Positions 34,042 to 45,559 of a stretch of 64,000 nt of DNA are shown here, piece by piece; position 1 is the stretch's first letter; each line of letters begins with the position of its first letter. The position numbers and the translations under genes are program-made. Under the pieces are notes generated by a model, which was not told the origin of the DNA, did not search any database, and saw only the letters and a list, made by a program, of their open reading frames with translations. Origin of the DNA: Orychophragmus violaceus (taxonomy: Eukaryota; Streptophyta; Magnoliopsida; Brassicales; Brassicaceae); the NCBI GenBank assembly GCA_030180135.1, contig CM058230.1, positions 28,666,067-28,730,066 on the forward strand, read 5' to 3'.

Positions 34042-35089
34042 GGAACAAAGCGTGTAGTTTTAAGCTAGTTTGGCTCCTGTTTTTCAAGCAGGCTCCATTT
34101 GGGTGGCTTTGTACAAGAATAAAATTCTTGGTGGGGATATTTGCAACTTATGGATTTCTAATCCTAAGCGGTGTAATTCGTGGCTTGCAAATAAACTCTT
34201 AAAAGTCAAGGCAGAAGTTTATACCTGGATAAAGCTTCAAGTTGGTAATGGTAGGAAGTGTCGGTTTTGGATAGATCCATGGTCATCGTTTGGCAGACTC
34301 AGTAACTTCTTAGTCACTGGAAACCGGCGGCTAGGAAACCCAACTAACGCTACTTTGTATAGTCTCTACCAAGATGGACAATGAAGGCTTCCTGCAGCAC
34401 GATCATATGAGCAGGTTAGTGTACTAGCATATCTCTCAAACCTAACTCTAGGTTCTCAAGAGGATGAATATATCTGGGAGATGGATGGGAAAGTACAACG
34501 TAAGTATTCAATTGGAAAAGTTTACTATGCTTTGCGTAATCAACTACCCACGGTACCTTGGTTTAACGCAGTGTGGAACAGAGGTGGGGTGCCTAAACAC
34601 AGTTTTCTGACTTGGCTCTTCGTTCTCGACCGTTGCCCTACTAGAAATCGCCTCTCAAGCTGGGGATTAGCATAAGATACCCATTGTTTACTCTGTCTCC
34701 ATCCGCAGGAGAGCAGAGACCATCTCTACTTCGATTGGCCGTACTCTTGGTCAATCTGGTCCGCAGTTGCTACGAGGCTCCGTTTTATCCCTCAGAGATC
34801 GTGGCATAATGTTCTTCTACAAATGCAAGTGAATCGTGGGAGCAACGTCAAGCACCGCTTACTTCTTATATGTTGGCAATCAATTATTCATTGTATCTGG
34901 TCAGAGCGGAATGGAAGATTGCACAGAAACACTTACCGGCAACCAGAGATCCTAAGGACGTTAATAGAGAGGCAGATCAAGGATCGGATCCTTAGCTTCA
35001 GGACTACCAATCCGACAACTTCTTCCTTAATGATGCAGCACTGGTTCGCGACTACCCTAACAGCAACAACCAACTCAAATCACCTTTGA
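34042..35089 (+). pseudogene. LINE ORF2 C-terminal region (zf-RVT and RNase H-like tail)
   Basis: After a shift near 34065 one frame carries GSIWVALYKNKILGGD, FWIDPWSSFGRL, a stop (34382), then WEMDGKVQRKYSIGKVYYAL, WNRGGVPKHSFLTWL, a stop (34673), and after a decayed C/H-rich patch ICWQSIIHCIWSERNGRLHR to a stop at 35087. The three open pieces share a frame and are separated by single stops. The region matches the tail of the minus-strand LINE fragment at 1836-2760 in layout. Confidence 0.85.
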
Positions 35090-35368
35090 TTTTCTCATCT
35101 TCTGCACTTCAGAATGATCTGCTTCAATCGGCTCTCTCTCGATGTCTATTGACATCCGATCACTCCTTCTCGTTCTGAAATCTACCAATCTTGGTGGGTG
35201 ACTAATTAATGTCTTTGATATGGGTAATATATTATTCGGCTGGGCTCTAATTGTTTTTTGGGGGGATAGGCCTCGTTTGTCACTAAAGCATGTAGGCTGT
35301 AAACTTTTTCTTTTTTCTGTCTTTAAATATATGAAAGTCCTTAGTTCAAAAAAATGAATAAAATTGAT

Positions 35369-35819
35369 ATAAAACCGATTATCAAATGGTCTTTTATAGA
35401 TTGCAAATATTAATGGAACGGAAGAAAGCAAGATGCTTACCCATCTCGCGTGGCAAAGCACGATATACATACTCTGGACTGAGAGGAACCACCCGCTTTA
35501 CGGCCAAAGCTTCCGTTCCGTAGATATATAAACCACGTCTGATGATGCAAAGTTGGTATTCGACGGCATCTTAAAGATCGACTGATAGAAACACAATCAC
35601 TAACCGGCAGATGACTCGACTAGCTTCATCCTTTTTATGCGACGACAACAACAATGGTTCAACTTTTGACTTCGTAATTTTGACTCATCCGATTGGGGGT
35701 TGCATATAGGCCCGTAGTAGAAGGAAGTTCTATAAGCATGAGATTTTAGCCCTTAATATTATAAACTATTTTGCAGCCATATTTTTACTTAAATTTTTTT
35801 GGTATAGTAGTGTACTTAT
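35369..35819. other. non-coding stretch between LINE and gypsy LTR
   Basis: No gene was recognised. CTTAT at 35815-35819 would be the gypsy target duplication; the partner copy lies outside the window. Confidence 0.5.
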
Positions 35820-36358
35820 TGTGAGATCCGGGATTCACACTAAGAATTTGTATTCGTGGATTTGGACTTTTGGATATAGAAATGGTATAGTTTCCTATGA
35901 ATCAAAGACTTTATTGAGATTGATCGTCGAGATAGAACAAACACAGTCGAAAAGAGAGTACAAAGTATGGAATCGAGCTATCTAGTCGAAGTGTTCTTAG
36001 CCTAGGTTGGAATTGTCTTTGATGAGCCGCCACTTCTTCCTTTAAATAGTCTCCACTCTCATCTCTTCGTCCTGATACTTCGGCCTCGTCGTTGTAACGA
36101 TCTCCGAGATTCGTGCGGATCAGTTGCACTGACGAAGACCGAGTTGCTCTATCTCCACGTCATCCTCAGCCGAGCTCGAGCTCGATCGTCTCCGGCTTCG
36201 GCGTCGTCTGGGCCTCTCCAAGGCGCTTGCTTCGCTTGGGCCCAACAAGAGAGTTGACTCTCCCGTCTATCTTTGATTCTGGAATGGGCTCGTAATTACG
36301 GGCCTTTGTCTTGTCTGTTAATGGGCCGGATTTCCTAGAGGGAAATCCAGTACCAACA
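35820..36358 (-). repeat. gypsy 3' LTR (539 bp)
   Basis: On plus it runs from TGTGAGATCC to GTACCAACA. On the element strand it starts TGTTGGTACTGG directly after the G-rich polypurine tract. The partner LTR is outside the window, so the outer border is inferred from the TG/CA rule. Confidence 0.7.
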
Positions 36359-36380
36359 ATAGCCCCCCCAGCCCATTGAA
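36359..36380 (-). promoter_or_regulatory. gypsy polypurine tract
   Basis: The element strand reads GGGCTGGGGGGGCTAT up to the LTR border. Such a tract primes plus-strand DNA synthesis. Confidence 0.75.
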
Positions 36381-36808
36381 TTCGAGAAGTCGAGGTTAAT
36401 GGGCGGTGGACGCTCTTGGGAAGAGGCGCGTGCCTCGGATGTGACAAATCTTAATGATTATTTTCACCCCATCCGTGGATCTTATTTTAATCCGATGGTT
36501 AGGAATGAGCGCGTGGAACGGACTGAACTGCTTTTCAGCGCGTCTGCAGTCGTTGCGTGTATTCGTTTGAGAATTTCATCTCCCACCGTAAATTCGGTTG
36601 GTAATCGACGGCTCAGGCTCGAAGGTCGCGAAGAGTCTCTTCGGGCTTCCTCTTTTGATGATATGACCTAATTACTGCATGCTTTGTAGCCGTTGATCTC
36701 AGATCAACGGCTTGGCGAGAGGGAAGCGAGGGGTCCAAGTCATCTCGATCCTATCAGCAATTAATGCGAGTAAGGAGTCGTACGGGCGATACTGCGCTCA
36801 ATCTTTGA

Positions 36809-36816
36809 TATAAATA
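36809..36816 (+). promoter_or_regulatory. TATA box of the antisense accessory gene
   Basis: TATAAATA lies about 130 bp before the ATG at 36940, on the strand opposite to gag-pol. No similar box is closer. Confidence 0.5.
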
Positions 36817-36939
36817 ATCATTCGCGTTGTTTGAAGGAAGTCCTTTGCTTTCCTACTCTTAACTTGTTCGAACTTTTTCTCCCTACTTCCTTTGTCGTTA
36901 GAGAAAAAAATTTTCTTTCAGAAACCTTCCTTTTTTCTC

Positions 36940-39283
36940 ATGGCTTCTAGGGATCATGCGGGAGCGAGTACGAGTGCGGCGGCGGGGTCGTTTGGACCGC
37001 ACCCGCCGTTTTCGTTAACCGTGGACCGTATCCAGCAATTGAGGGTGCTCTGCCGCATTCCGGCGGAGGTCGAAATCGTCATCCCTTCTTCGGCGGTATC
37101 CCCCGAAACGGTCATAGAAGGCTACTTCTGTGCCTCCTATACGTATTTCGAAAAATGTGGGCTTTTCTTTCCCATTCCTCGCCTCGTTTTCTTGGTGCTG
37201 ACCCAACTCCAGATGGCTTTCTACCATATGACGCCGACTTTTGTTTGGTACGTTATCGGACTCGGAGTTAGGGCTGCGGAGGAAGGGGTTGAATTTGGTC
37301 CTGAGGAGTTAATGCGGGTTTGCTCGGTGAAGCAAGATTCCCGCTTTCCGGGGTCGTACCGTCTTTCTCCCCGGTTTGGGAGGATCCTAGACGGTCTCCC
37401 GCCGAGGGAAGAGTGGTGGGACCAATATTTTGTCTTTAGGACGACTCATCACTCGGTCGGAGAGTTTGATTGCTCGGTCGTTCCCTCGCGGTGGGCTTCC
37501 GACGTTGGTGAGGCTTTCTTACTGCCATTTTGGTTATTATTTCTTGTGTCAGTTTGATCTCTGACCTGCTTCGTTCTATATCGCAGAGTTCCCTGAATCG
37601 CTTGACCTTAATCCTGTCACGGAGGCCTTAATAGCCCGTTTGAGGAGAGGTTCCGTTAACTGGGACAGTTTCACGGCCGAGCGTGTACAGGCTGCCTTGA
37701 GGGTCAATCCAAGAGGGGTCCCACAGGGTCGGTCCCGGGCCTTTCGGGAGCAAGCCTTTCCTCCTGTACCTCGCGGGACTTCTCTGGGTCGAACCGTGCG
37801 ACCTCCGCTTCGTATATTTGAGAGGGCAAGAGAAGGTGAGTTCCTGTCTGTGGCATTCGGCTCGTCATTATTTGGGAAGAGTCTAAAGACTTCTCCTCTT
37901 TTTATTCTACAGGTCGTCCTTCCTCGGGCGTGGGTTCGGATGCCAGCACCCCATCTTACGAGAAACTATCTCGTAGGTCGAGGAGTCGCCGAAACGGAAA
38001 AGACCCCATAGATCTGGCAAAAAGGGTGGAGGATGGGAGTCTGAGCAATGCGCTCTTTTTTGCCATGTGTGATTCTCCTCTCCCTTTCACGGTTGTCCCC
38101 CCAAGATCCGGGGACCGTGACGCGTCCGCGGAGACAGGGGGGTCTCCTCCCCTCCGGTTATTCGGAGGGCGGACTCGGTTCCGTCCAGGGAGCCGGCTTT
38201 GCGCGATCCTTACCCCGGCGATCAGGACGTGGGCAGGGATCCTTCCCCCGTACCGAAGCGCCGAAGGATCGATACAGAGACGAGCTCGAGTAGTTCGAGC
38301 GAGAGTGTCGAGATGCCCCGGGGCGCGGCCCGTTCGTCGAGGCGCGTCGGACCTGCAGGGGTTCCGCTTCCAGTTACTGGGGACCCGGCCTTCGGCGATT
38401 TGTATGCCAGGATGGCCGAAGCCACTGGAAAGGTATCAACCATAGTTCTTGTTTTTGCCTTTCTTTGGTAAGAAAGATATTTGAAATTTGTGTCTTTATG
38501 TAGTTTCTGTAGGCTACGAGCGGACTTGTGGCCCAGTCCGAACGCGAGCTTTGTGAGCAATCGCGGGAGGATGAGCTCGAGGCCGCTAAGAGGTCGGCTC
38601 GTATTTTGACCGCGGAGCTGAAGGATTCTTTTGCTCAGGAGGAGGAGCTCGAGAGGAAACTGGCTCGGTATGATGGGATCGAAGCCCGGCTATTGGTTCT
38701 CGAGAATCGCGAGGAGGACCTTTCCCAGAGACTTCGGCCGGCCGAAGGCCGGGCGTTGGCTGCCGAAGAAACGAGTCGAGTCGCCACAGCGCAAGCTGCC
38801 CAAGATCGGATCGACCTGGAGAGAGTTCTTGCGGGGAGAGACTTCGACATAAAGGTCGCGTCCCACGAGGCGAGGAAGAAGTTGAGCGGGGAATATTTAG
38901 AGATCCTTAAAGGGATCAAGGAGAAGAGCGAGAAGCGGAAGCTCGAGACCAACGCTGAGATTCGCCTCCAAGAAACCCTAGCCAATATCGAACTCATCGC
39001 GGAGTTTGCTTCCGGCGAGCTTGACTTAACTCGGGAAGTTCTGAGGTTGGCCGACCAGAAGAGGGCGGCAGTGGAAGAGATGACCGCCGCGGCGGTTTCT
39101 GACTTCAGTGTTGGCAAGTTGAACTTGCCGGCCGTGTCGAGTGACTCGGTCATTTTGGCGCACGCTCCGCCACCGGTTGTTCCCTGCTTTGATCAATATG
39201 GATCGAGCCTCTCGACTGGGATTGCGTCTACCGGTGATCAGGCGGAGGATGGAGACGAGGCTTCTTCGCGCTCGCGACAATGA
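36940..39283 (+). CDS. antisense accessory protein of Tat-like gypsy element (Transposase_28/putative gypsy-type domain), four exons, one frameshift
   Basis: Exon 1 (36940-37507) starts MASRDHAGASTS and carries the plant gypsy-type domain (SAVSPETVIEGYFCASYTYF, GLFFPIPRLVFLVL, GLGVRAAEEGVEF, W-rich end REEWWDQYFVF). Exon 2 is 37587-37835, exon 3 is 37913-38432 and exon 4 is 38513-39283. All introns are short GT-AG (79, 77 and 80 bp) and codon phase is kept at each join. Exon 3 has a nuclear-signal-like PKRRR and a serine run; a one-base shift near 38150 separates its two halves. Exon 4 is a long coiled coil (EEELERKLARYDGIEARLLV) ending at TGA. It lies opposite to gag-pol, between integrase and 3' LTR, as known for accessory ORFs of Tat elements. 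Role unknown. The frameshift probably kills this copy. Confidence 0.7.
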
Positions 39284-39629
39284 TGTTGCCTCTAGGGGTT
39301 CTCTTTTCTCTTTTTTTTTATATGGAAAAACATTTATTCGCCCAAGCGGGCTTTGTTCGAGGACATTGTGTCCTTCTTTTAATGAATTTCTTTTGGAGTC
39401 TTACATGCCTCAGCATAGACTTTACTGTTTTAGTACCTTCACGGTTTAATTTTTTTTTGATAGTTCGGGTCTCTTCGAGTTTAATGATTAAGTAAACTTA
39501 CAAAGGCTCGTTGTGCGCGGAGGTCTTTCCGCGTGGTCGGTTGCTTTGACTTCGACGTTTTCGTTTAACGGGAGAGGGTGGCCCTCCAGTTCTCTCGAGC
39601 TGTATCAGGTCGGGAGAATTGACTTTAGG

Positions 39630-39890
39630 AGGGGCCGTTTCAGGTCGCTCGAAAGGGATATTTTCATATCGCTTTGATATTTTGGAAGAGGCCATTTCAG
39701 GTCACTTGGGAAGGATAATTTCATATCGCTTTGACTTAGAAGAGATAGTTTCATATCTTTCGTTTCGGGAAGGGATAATTTCATATCACTTGTTTTGGAA
39801 AGGGATAATTTCATATCACTTTGCTATAGAAGAGATAATTTCATATCACTTTGGTCCGTTGGAAGAGATAATTTCATATCAACGTAATGG
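39630..39890 (+). repeat. minisatellite, about 8 imperfect units of 27-36 bp
   Basis: Units built on GAAGAGATAATTTCATATCA with variable ends lie between the accessory gene and the integrase stop, that is in the 3' UTR of the gypsy transcript. On the minus strand they would read as SDMKLSL-type peptides, but no coding role is supported. Confidence 0.8.
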
Positions 39891-40083
39891 CTCTAACAGG
39901 AAGAGACGTTTGATTAGAAGACTTATTTTGATTTCACAAAGATAAGCTAGTATGACTTTGTCAGAAGTTGTCGAGCTCAGTGAGAGCTTTGTGTTTGGGG
40001 GGTGGCTGCGCTCGAAGTCGAGCTGCCTACGTACCCTTTTAGGGGATCAAGCCATTTCGTAGTTCGATTATGTTGATGTACTC

Positions 40084-41604
40084 CTAGTGGAAATACTTTT
40101 TGAGTTTGATGATGTTCCAAGGTCGTAGTTCGGGCTTCTGGGTTTCCACCGACTTGAGTCGGTAGACCCCGTCCTTTACGATGTCGGTGACCTGGTAAGG
40201 ACCTTCCCACTTCGCTCCTAATTTTCCAGTGTGTTCTTCCTTTTTATGGTCAAACACTTTCCGTAAGACGAGCTCTCCTACTTGAAACCTCCGAGTTTTG
40301 ATTCGGGAATCATAGTAGCGAGCCGCGGCTTGTTGGTAATTCTAAAGTCGAGCTAATGCGAGGTTCCTTCTTTCGTCGGCGAGGTCGAGCTCGTCAGTTA
40401 TCATCTTGTTGTTAAGTTCCTCTTGTCGCGGGCATTCTTCTTTGCGAATGCTTGACACGAGAATTTCAGCTGGTACTACCGCCTCGATTCCGCAAGCTAG
40501 CGAGAAGGGAGTCTCGCCAGTGGATTTGCGGGGGGTAGTCCGGTAGGCCCAGAGTACGGCTGGGAGTTCGTCACTCCAGGTTATTTTGCACTCGTTGAGC
40601 CTTTTCTTGAGGCCGTTCATAATCGATTTGTTAGCTGCTTCTGCTAGCCCGTTCCCTTGGGGGTAGCGTGGCGTTGAGTAAGTCAGCTTTATGTTCCAAG
40701 TTCTGCAGAACTCTTTGAACGTGTTTGATATGAACTGAGGTCCGTTATCCGTGACGATCTCGTGGGGTAGTCCATGTCTGCAAACGATGTTTCGCCAGAC
40801 GAACTCCTTAACGTGAACGTCCTTAATTTTCTGGTATGACTCTGCTTCAATCCACTTGGTGAAGTAGTCTGTCATCACCAATAGATGTGTGGCTTTCTTT
40901 TTGCCAGATGAGACCAGCGGTCCAACGATGTCCATTCCCCACCGCATGAATGGGTACGGCGATGAGATAGAGGAGAGTTTCTCCGACGCTTGGTGGATAA
41001 TTGGGGCATGCTTTTGGCATTTATCGCACTTGTTGGAGAAAGATTCGCATTCGGTGGCCATTGTAGGCCAATAGTAGCCTTGCCTTTTGATTCGCACGGC
41101 CAATGCTCGTCCTCCGGAATGGCTTCCGCAGGATCCGTCATGTGTTTGTGTAATCACGGCTAGGGCTTGCTTTTTGTCAAGGCATTTAAGGTAAGGTCCG
41201 GAGAGGCTCCTTTTAAAGAGCTCTCCTTGTGTGACACAGTACCTCGCACTTTGCATTTTAAGTTTCCGCGCCTCCCATTTGCCATCGGGAACTTCGCCGT
41301 TTGTGATGTATCGAATGATCGGAGTTCTCCAATCTTCGTCATTGTTAGGCTCAGGTCCCTGACTAGTGGATGCGGTTTGAATTGGTCCGTCGGGACGTTC
41401 GCGACGTATATGGTGTTTCTAGGATCAAGATCATCATCAATCTCGATGATGTCGCTATTAGTGTCTCCGGGACATTCTTTGTGTTTGACATCGTTTTCCA
41501 CAGCGGGCCCGTCCTCTTTCAAGGACAGAGCTTTGAGAGCTATGTCGATGCTTGGTTTTTCTATCCCTTCGACTGGTATGATTCTTTTGAGGTTAGGATC
41601 TGAT
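40084..41604 (-). pseudogene. gypsy Pol: integrase and linker
   Basis: On the minus strand: linker (KPSIDIALKALSLKEDGP), DWRTPIIRYITNGEVPDG, YCVTQGELFKRSL, then the zinc domain (H and H in QTHDGSCGSHSGGR..., C in CDKCQKHAP). The core follows with catalytic Asp in MDIVGPLV, Asp in VTDNGPQF and Glu in GNGLAEAANKS. The C-terminal region follows a TAG at 40342-40344 (ALARL, stop, NYQQAAARYYDSRIKTRRF, GELVLRKVFDHKKEEHTGKL, WNIIKLKKYFH) and ends at 40084. The frame must shift once between the linker and the DWRTP block. The TAG is consistent with CAG in the ancestor. Upstream it joins 56632 across copia D. Confidence 0.88.
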
Positions 41605-42279
41605 TGAAGGATTATGGTGTTTGTTCAAGGTTTAATCCCATATTTCAACCTAACACATAATCTTAACAGATCTAGGTTCTTGCAAAACGAATCATAAAAC
41701 CAACCAAACCTGGATCATTACCTTTCAGATTGCAGCGGATAATTGATGGTAATGATGAGATCAGTTAGAACAGATGAACAACCTGCTCCTCCTATGGTAT
41801 CCACACTCTTACAAGCCGGGATGGCTGCTAGACCAAAGAGATGGATCAGAGAGAGAGTTCGAGAGAGAGATGGATCGCAGCCACCAAAAAGAAATCGCAA
41901 GCCTTAGTGTCTCAACCCTAGGTTGGCGATTTTTAGCTCTCTCATTAATGGGCCCAAGTCATTAGACTAATGGTTCATTAATCTTTTGGACCCAAGACAC
42001 AAATCAGACAAAAGCCTGCATTTTGTCTGGCCCAATTCTCTGATTCAATACAGTAAATGCCATTGCATCTTACCGTATTAATTCCATTTAACTTTCCCGT
42101 TAGCTATGGTGTGTGACCCTTTGGGATCATACAATACTGGTAATAAGTCCTAAACTTATAGATCATGAGCGGGCTCTAGCAAGTCATCATGATCACCCAG
42201 TATTTATGACTTATGTCTGATCTCGACATTTATCATACTTTCTAGAGATAGTACAGTAGATTTCAGGACATTCCCAACA
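41605..42279 (-). repeat. copia D 3' LTR
   Basis: On the element strand it starts TGTTGGGAATGTCC and ends ATCCTTCA. It is a near-identical partner of 55951-56626. Confidence 0.95.
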
Positions 42280-43113
42280 ATCTCCCACTTGTACTGGAAT
42301 CCTACATTCCCTAGTCCTTTTGTCTCAATATCTCGATCTGGCATAAGGCAAGATGCGTGTCATCCTTATATAGCCAGACCATGTTCATCGGACCAGATTT
42401 GATACTGACAATGCAAACGACTTGGGCAAGTCCGTTTGGGAATGGCCATTCTCTTACCAGCTATCAAGTCTCCGATTGGCCTAGAGATATTACCTCCGTT
42501 AAACGGCAGGGACAAATCCCATCTTGTTCCATCACTATGAACTACACAATTCATAATACACCCAACCAAGGTCCGTATAGCTCCCAGTTACGAAACAGCG
42601 TTAGACAATGATCAAAGCGTATTACTCCATGTGCAGCCACATGCATGCGAACTCAGGTCTAAGGACTATACTCTATAGTCGTATATGAGAACCTCTCATG
42701 ACACAGATATTAATATCTTGTAGAGTTCTCATCAGCGGGCCATGTCCGGTCATATGCTCCCCTACATATACCTATGTGTCGACTTTGATGCCGCGCATCT
42801 ATGACCCCTCGAAACTTGGTCATAAGTCTCAACACAATCTAGTCTCAACAGGTTGTTGGTGTTCCAATTTCAACAACCTTCGAATATGGACACTATGATT
42901 TATGTCATTTCGTTAAATATGGGGTTTCAGGATCAAGTCTACTCATGTACTTCGATGGCCCATATATAATGACATGAATCATTTTGGAACGATTATTTTA
43001 TATCACAGTTAAAAATAATCCAGAAATAAAAATTTCATTAACATTTAAAATGTTTACATGAATCAATCAAAATAACTAAAATAAAGCCCTCACAACTCCC
43101 ACTCAAAAAGAGA
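42280..43113 (-). other. copia D 3' untranslated region
   Basis: Between the pol stop and the 3' LTR. It carries the 17-nt hairpin GACTATACTCTATAGTC (42664-42680, plus reading), which is shared with E and F. Confidence 0.7.
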
Positions 43114-43249
43114 TTACATATGAATATCTCTAATTCCTACAGCAGCAGTATGCAACTCGTGCTTAGGTCTCGGGAGTGGCTTTGTCAATGGGTCAGCCAC
43201 GTTCTCATCAGTGGGAACTCTGCTGACCATCACTTCACCTCTATTCACT
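43114..43249 (-). pseudogene. copia D Gag-Pol, last 44 codons
   Basis: On minus: NRGEVMVSRVPTDENVADPL, TKPLPRPKHELHTAAVGIRD, IHM, stop. It is the missing tail of the RNase H region at 50503; copia E inserted between the IRDIV and NRGEV codons with target TCACT. Confidence 0.9.
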
Positions 43250-43920
43250 TGTTGGAATTGTGTCCAGTAATCTCGGTACTGTCTCTAGAAAGTAAGAGTA
43301 TGTCAATGATCAGACATAAGTCATATAATACTGGGGGTCATGATGGCTTGCTAGAGTCCGCTCATGATCTATAAGTCTTGGACTTATTGCCTTTATTATA
43401 TGATCCCATATGGGTCACACACCTAAGCTAACAGGAAAATGTGTAGGAACGGTTTAGCAGAAGTACGGTAAAAGTGCTAGGCATTTACTGTACTTAGAGA
43501 GAATAAAACGGTTTAGGCACTGTGTGTCGATCGATACACAAGGGGTGTCGATCGACACAGTGCGCGAATACCGTCGAGTTAATTGGTGTTTGGGCCAAAT
43601 GGCCCAAACGGAACCGGACAAGTTTTATGAGATAAAACTCGAGTTCAGAACCATTAACCCTAGTTGATTAGCCGAAAACTCTCTCTCTCTGCGCCGAGTT
43701 CCCCTGGTGGTCTAGCAGCCGTTTTCTGTGATCGCGTGTGTGAACCTCTGGAGGATTCATCTCTCGGTGTTTCTCTGATCTCAGACATACCATCTCTTTC
43801 CGCTGCAAACAGGTATAAGGTGAGATCATCATTTGTTTCTATTCGAGAAGAACCTAGATCAGCATGTTTAGGATGATATGAATCAGAGAATTGAATCAGG
43901 ATCATCTAAACATTCCTACA
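43250..43920 (+). repeat. copia E 5' LTR
   Basis: TG...CA, 671 bp. It holds a phased dyad pair at 43525 and 43546 and a TCATGA...TCATGA stem candidate at 43338-43367. Confidence 0.95.
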
Positions 43921-44133
43921 GTGGTATCAGAGCCAATGGTTCTGGTTTTTCTTGTTTAGATTCATGTTTAGGATTGTTTTCTTGTTTAAAAGTGTTTTGA
44001 ATCAACTATTGATAAGAGAAATCACTTAAACAACAAGGAATTGAAACCTAAACACACATAAAATCGCAGAAACCAAGCTATATGATTTGGTAGAATGCGA
44101 TTTTCAAAAGTCAGTATCGACTGCGATCGCATG

Positions 44134-44420
44134 GATCGATCGATACGATCGCATGGATCGGTCGATACAGTCTATCGGCTAACCCTGTTAACGCGTGAAA
44201 GCATCGATCGATGCAGGATCGATGCAGATTCGATGTTGGTGCATCGACCGATGCGGTTGGTGCATCGATCGACACGGTTAGGGTTTTGGCTCGGTTCAGT
44301 GCATGCGTGAGAGCATCGATCGATACAGGATCGATGCATGATCGATGCAGGATCGATGCTAAGAGCATCGACCGATGCGGTTGATGGATCGATCGACACG
44401 GTTGGTTCATCGATCGACAT
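44134..44420 (+). repeat. cluster of CATCGATCGATG-type dyads in copia E leader
   Basis: At least eight 13-14 bp dyads of the form GCATCGATCGATGC or ATCGATCGACAC. Start-to-start spacing of exactly 21 bp is seen for 44241/44262 and for 44365/44386/44407. They lie in the untranslated leader between primer site and gag. Confidence 0.85.
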
Positions 44421-45559
44421 GGTTGGTTTAGGCTCGGTTTAATATTTTGATTAAAATTAAACGTCACGGTTTAATAAACAGATTTAATAATTTTATTAAG
44501 TCTGGTTAAACCGGGATAAGAAATCCAAAGTCGAAAAATTGGATTTTGTGCCTAAACCAGGATTTTCTAATTTGATTTGGTTGGACCAAATAAATTGAGA
44601 AAATCCGGTTTAGTAAATAACCGGTTGACAATTGTGGTCATCGTAGTAATTAAAATTTGGTTAGACCAATTTTAATGAACCAGACCGGTTATGTCATTTA
44701 ATTGGACAATTGGGTCATGTCTTGGACATGGACAAATTCTTGGGCCTCGGGCCAAGAAGTTAAAACAATTGGGCCAATTATTTGAGTCTTTCTTCAGAAT
44801 AATTTAAAATTTATTTTATAAAATTATAAATCGATTTTAAATTAAAGTTTCCGATATTTTGAAATTAGAAAGTTTCTTATTTTATAGAAGTTTCTAGATT
44901 TGCATGATTCGGATTTTAAGAAATTTCTAAAGTTAGAAAGTTTCCGTTTTTAGAAAGTTTCCAATTTTAGAAAGTTTCCAAAAATAGTAGGTTTCCAAAA
45001 ATGGAAAGTTTCCCGAAATAGTAATCTTCTATTTTGGGAATGAATTTTTAAATAAACCTACGAACCTCAAATAATATCAAGCGTTGGATGTCTTGTCCAT
45101 TCTATGTCAGCTGTCGAAGCCCATTCAATTGTATTCATGGCCTTACAGTGTGAGGGTGTCTGCTTTTGCGTGGATAAGACGGTTTGTGATTCATAAATGT
45201 CATTGGGAGTCCCAGACATTAATGATTACATGACTGTATAGTCTGGTTTTCTTGACTGGGCCATCGGGAGTCCCGGGCCTTGAGACATCAGAGTGAATTG
45301 GGCCTCGGGCCCAGATTCACAACCAAGAGTTATATCACGGATATAATTAGCCTACATAGGGCTTACCGATATAAGCTAAGGTTGGGTGACGGCCAGTGGC
45401 CCACTTTAATCTTAGTTATATGTGGATCTTGGAATCATTATATTCTATTGAGGGTAACTTATGTTATTGAATATAATGCATGATTAATCATATTAAATTA
45501 ATACGAAATTAATCATATTGAACATATTAACTAAAATCCTTTTATCTTAATTTTCAGTT

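Larger units (their letters stand above)
29955..35353 (+). mobile_element. LINE (L1-like) element, about 5.4 kb, with 15-bp target duplication
   Basis: ATGAATAAAATTGAT occurs at 29940-29954 and again at 35354-35368, directly after a short A-run (CAAAAAAA). This fixes both ends of a plus-strand LINE. The order inside is ORF1 (zinc knuckle near 31140), a partial AP-like endonuclease (31790-32075), RT (32113-34040), a zf-RVT/C-terminal region (34070-35089) and a 3' UTR. Multiple stops and shifts make it inactive. Confidence 0.93.

Noticed and set aside
39605..39814. Minus-strand frame with repeated SDMKLSL peptides as a repeat protein
   Set aside because: It is the translation of the 3'-UTR minisatellite downstream of the integrase stop; no start context or conservation supports it.
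41160..41522. Minus-strand 120-residue frame over the gypsy linker as a separate gene
   Set aside because: Its lower half overlaps the better-supported integrase frame (DWRTPIIRYITNG). Only its upper part may be the true linker before a frameshift.
44111..44467. Minus-strand 118-residue frame rich in SIDR/HRS repeats in copia E leader
   Set aside because: The repeats come from the ATCGATCGAT DNA dyads; the frame is not present in related leaders as a gene.
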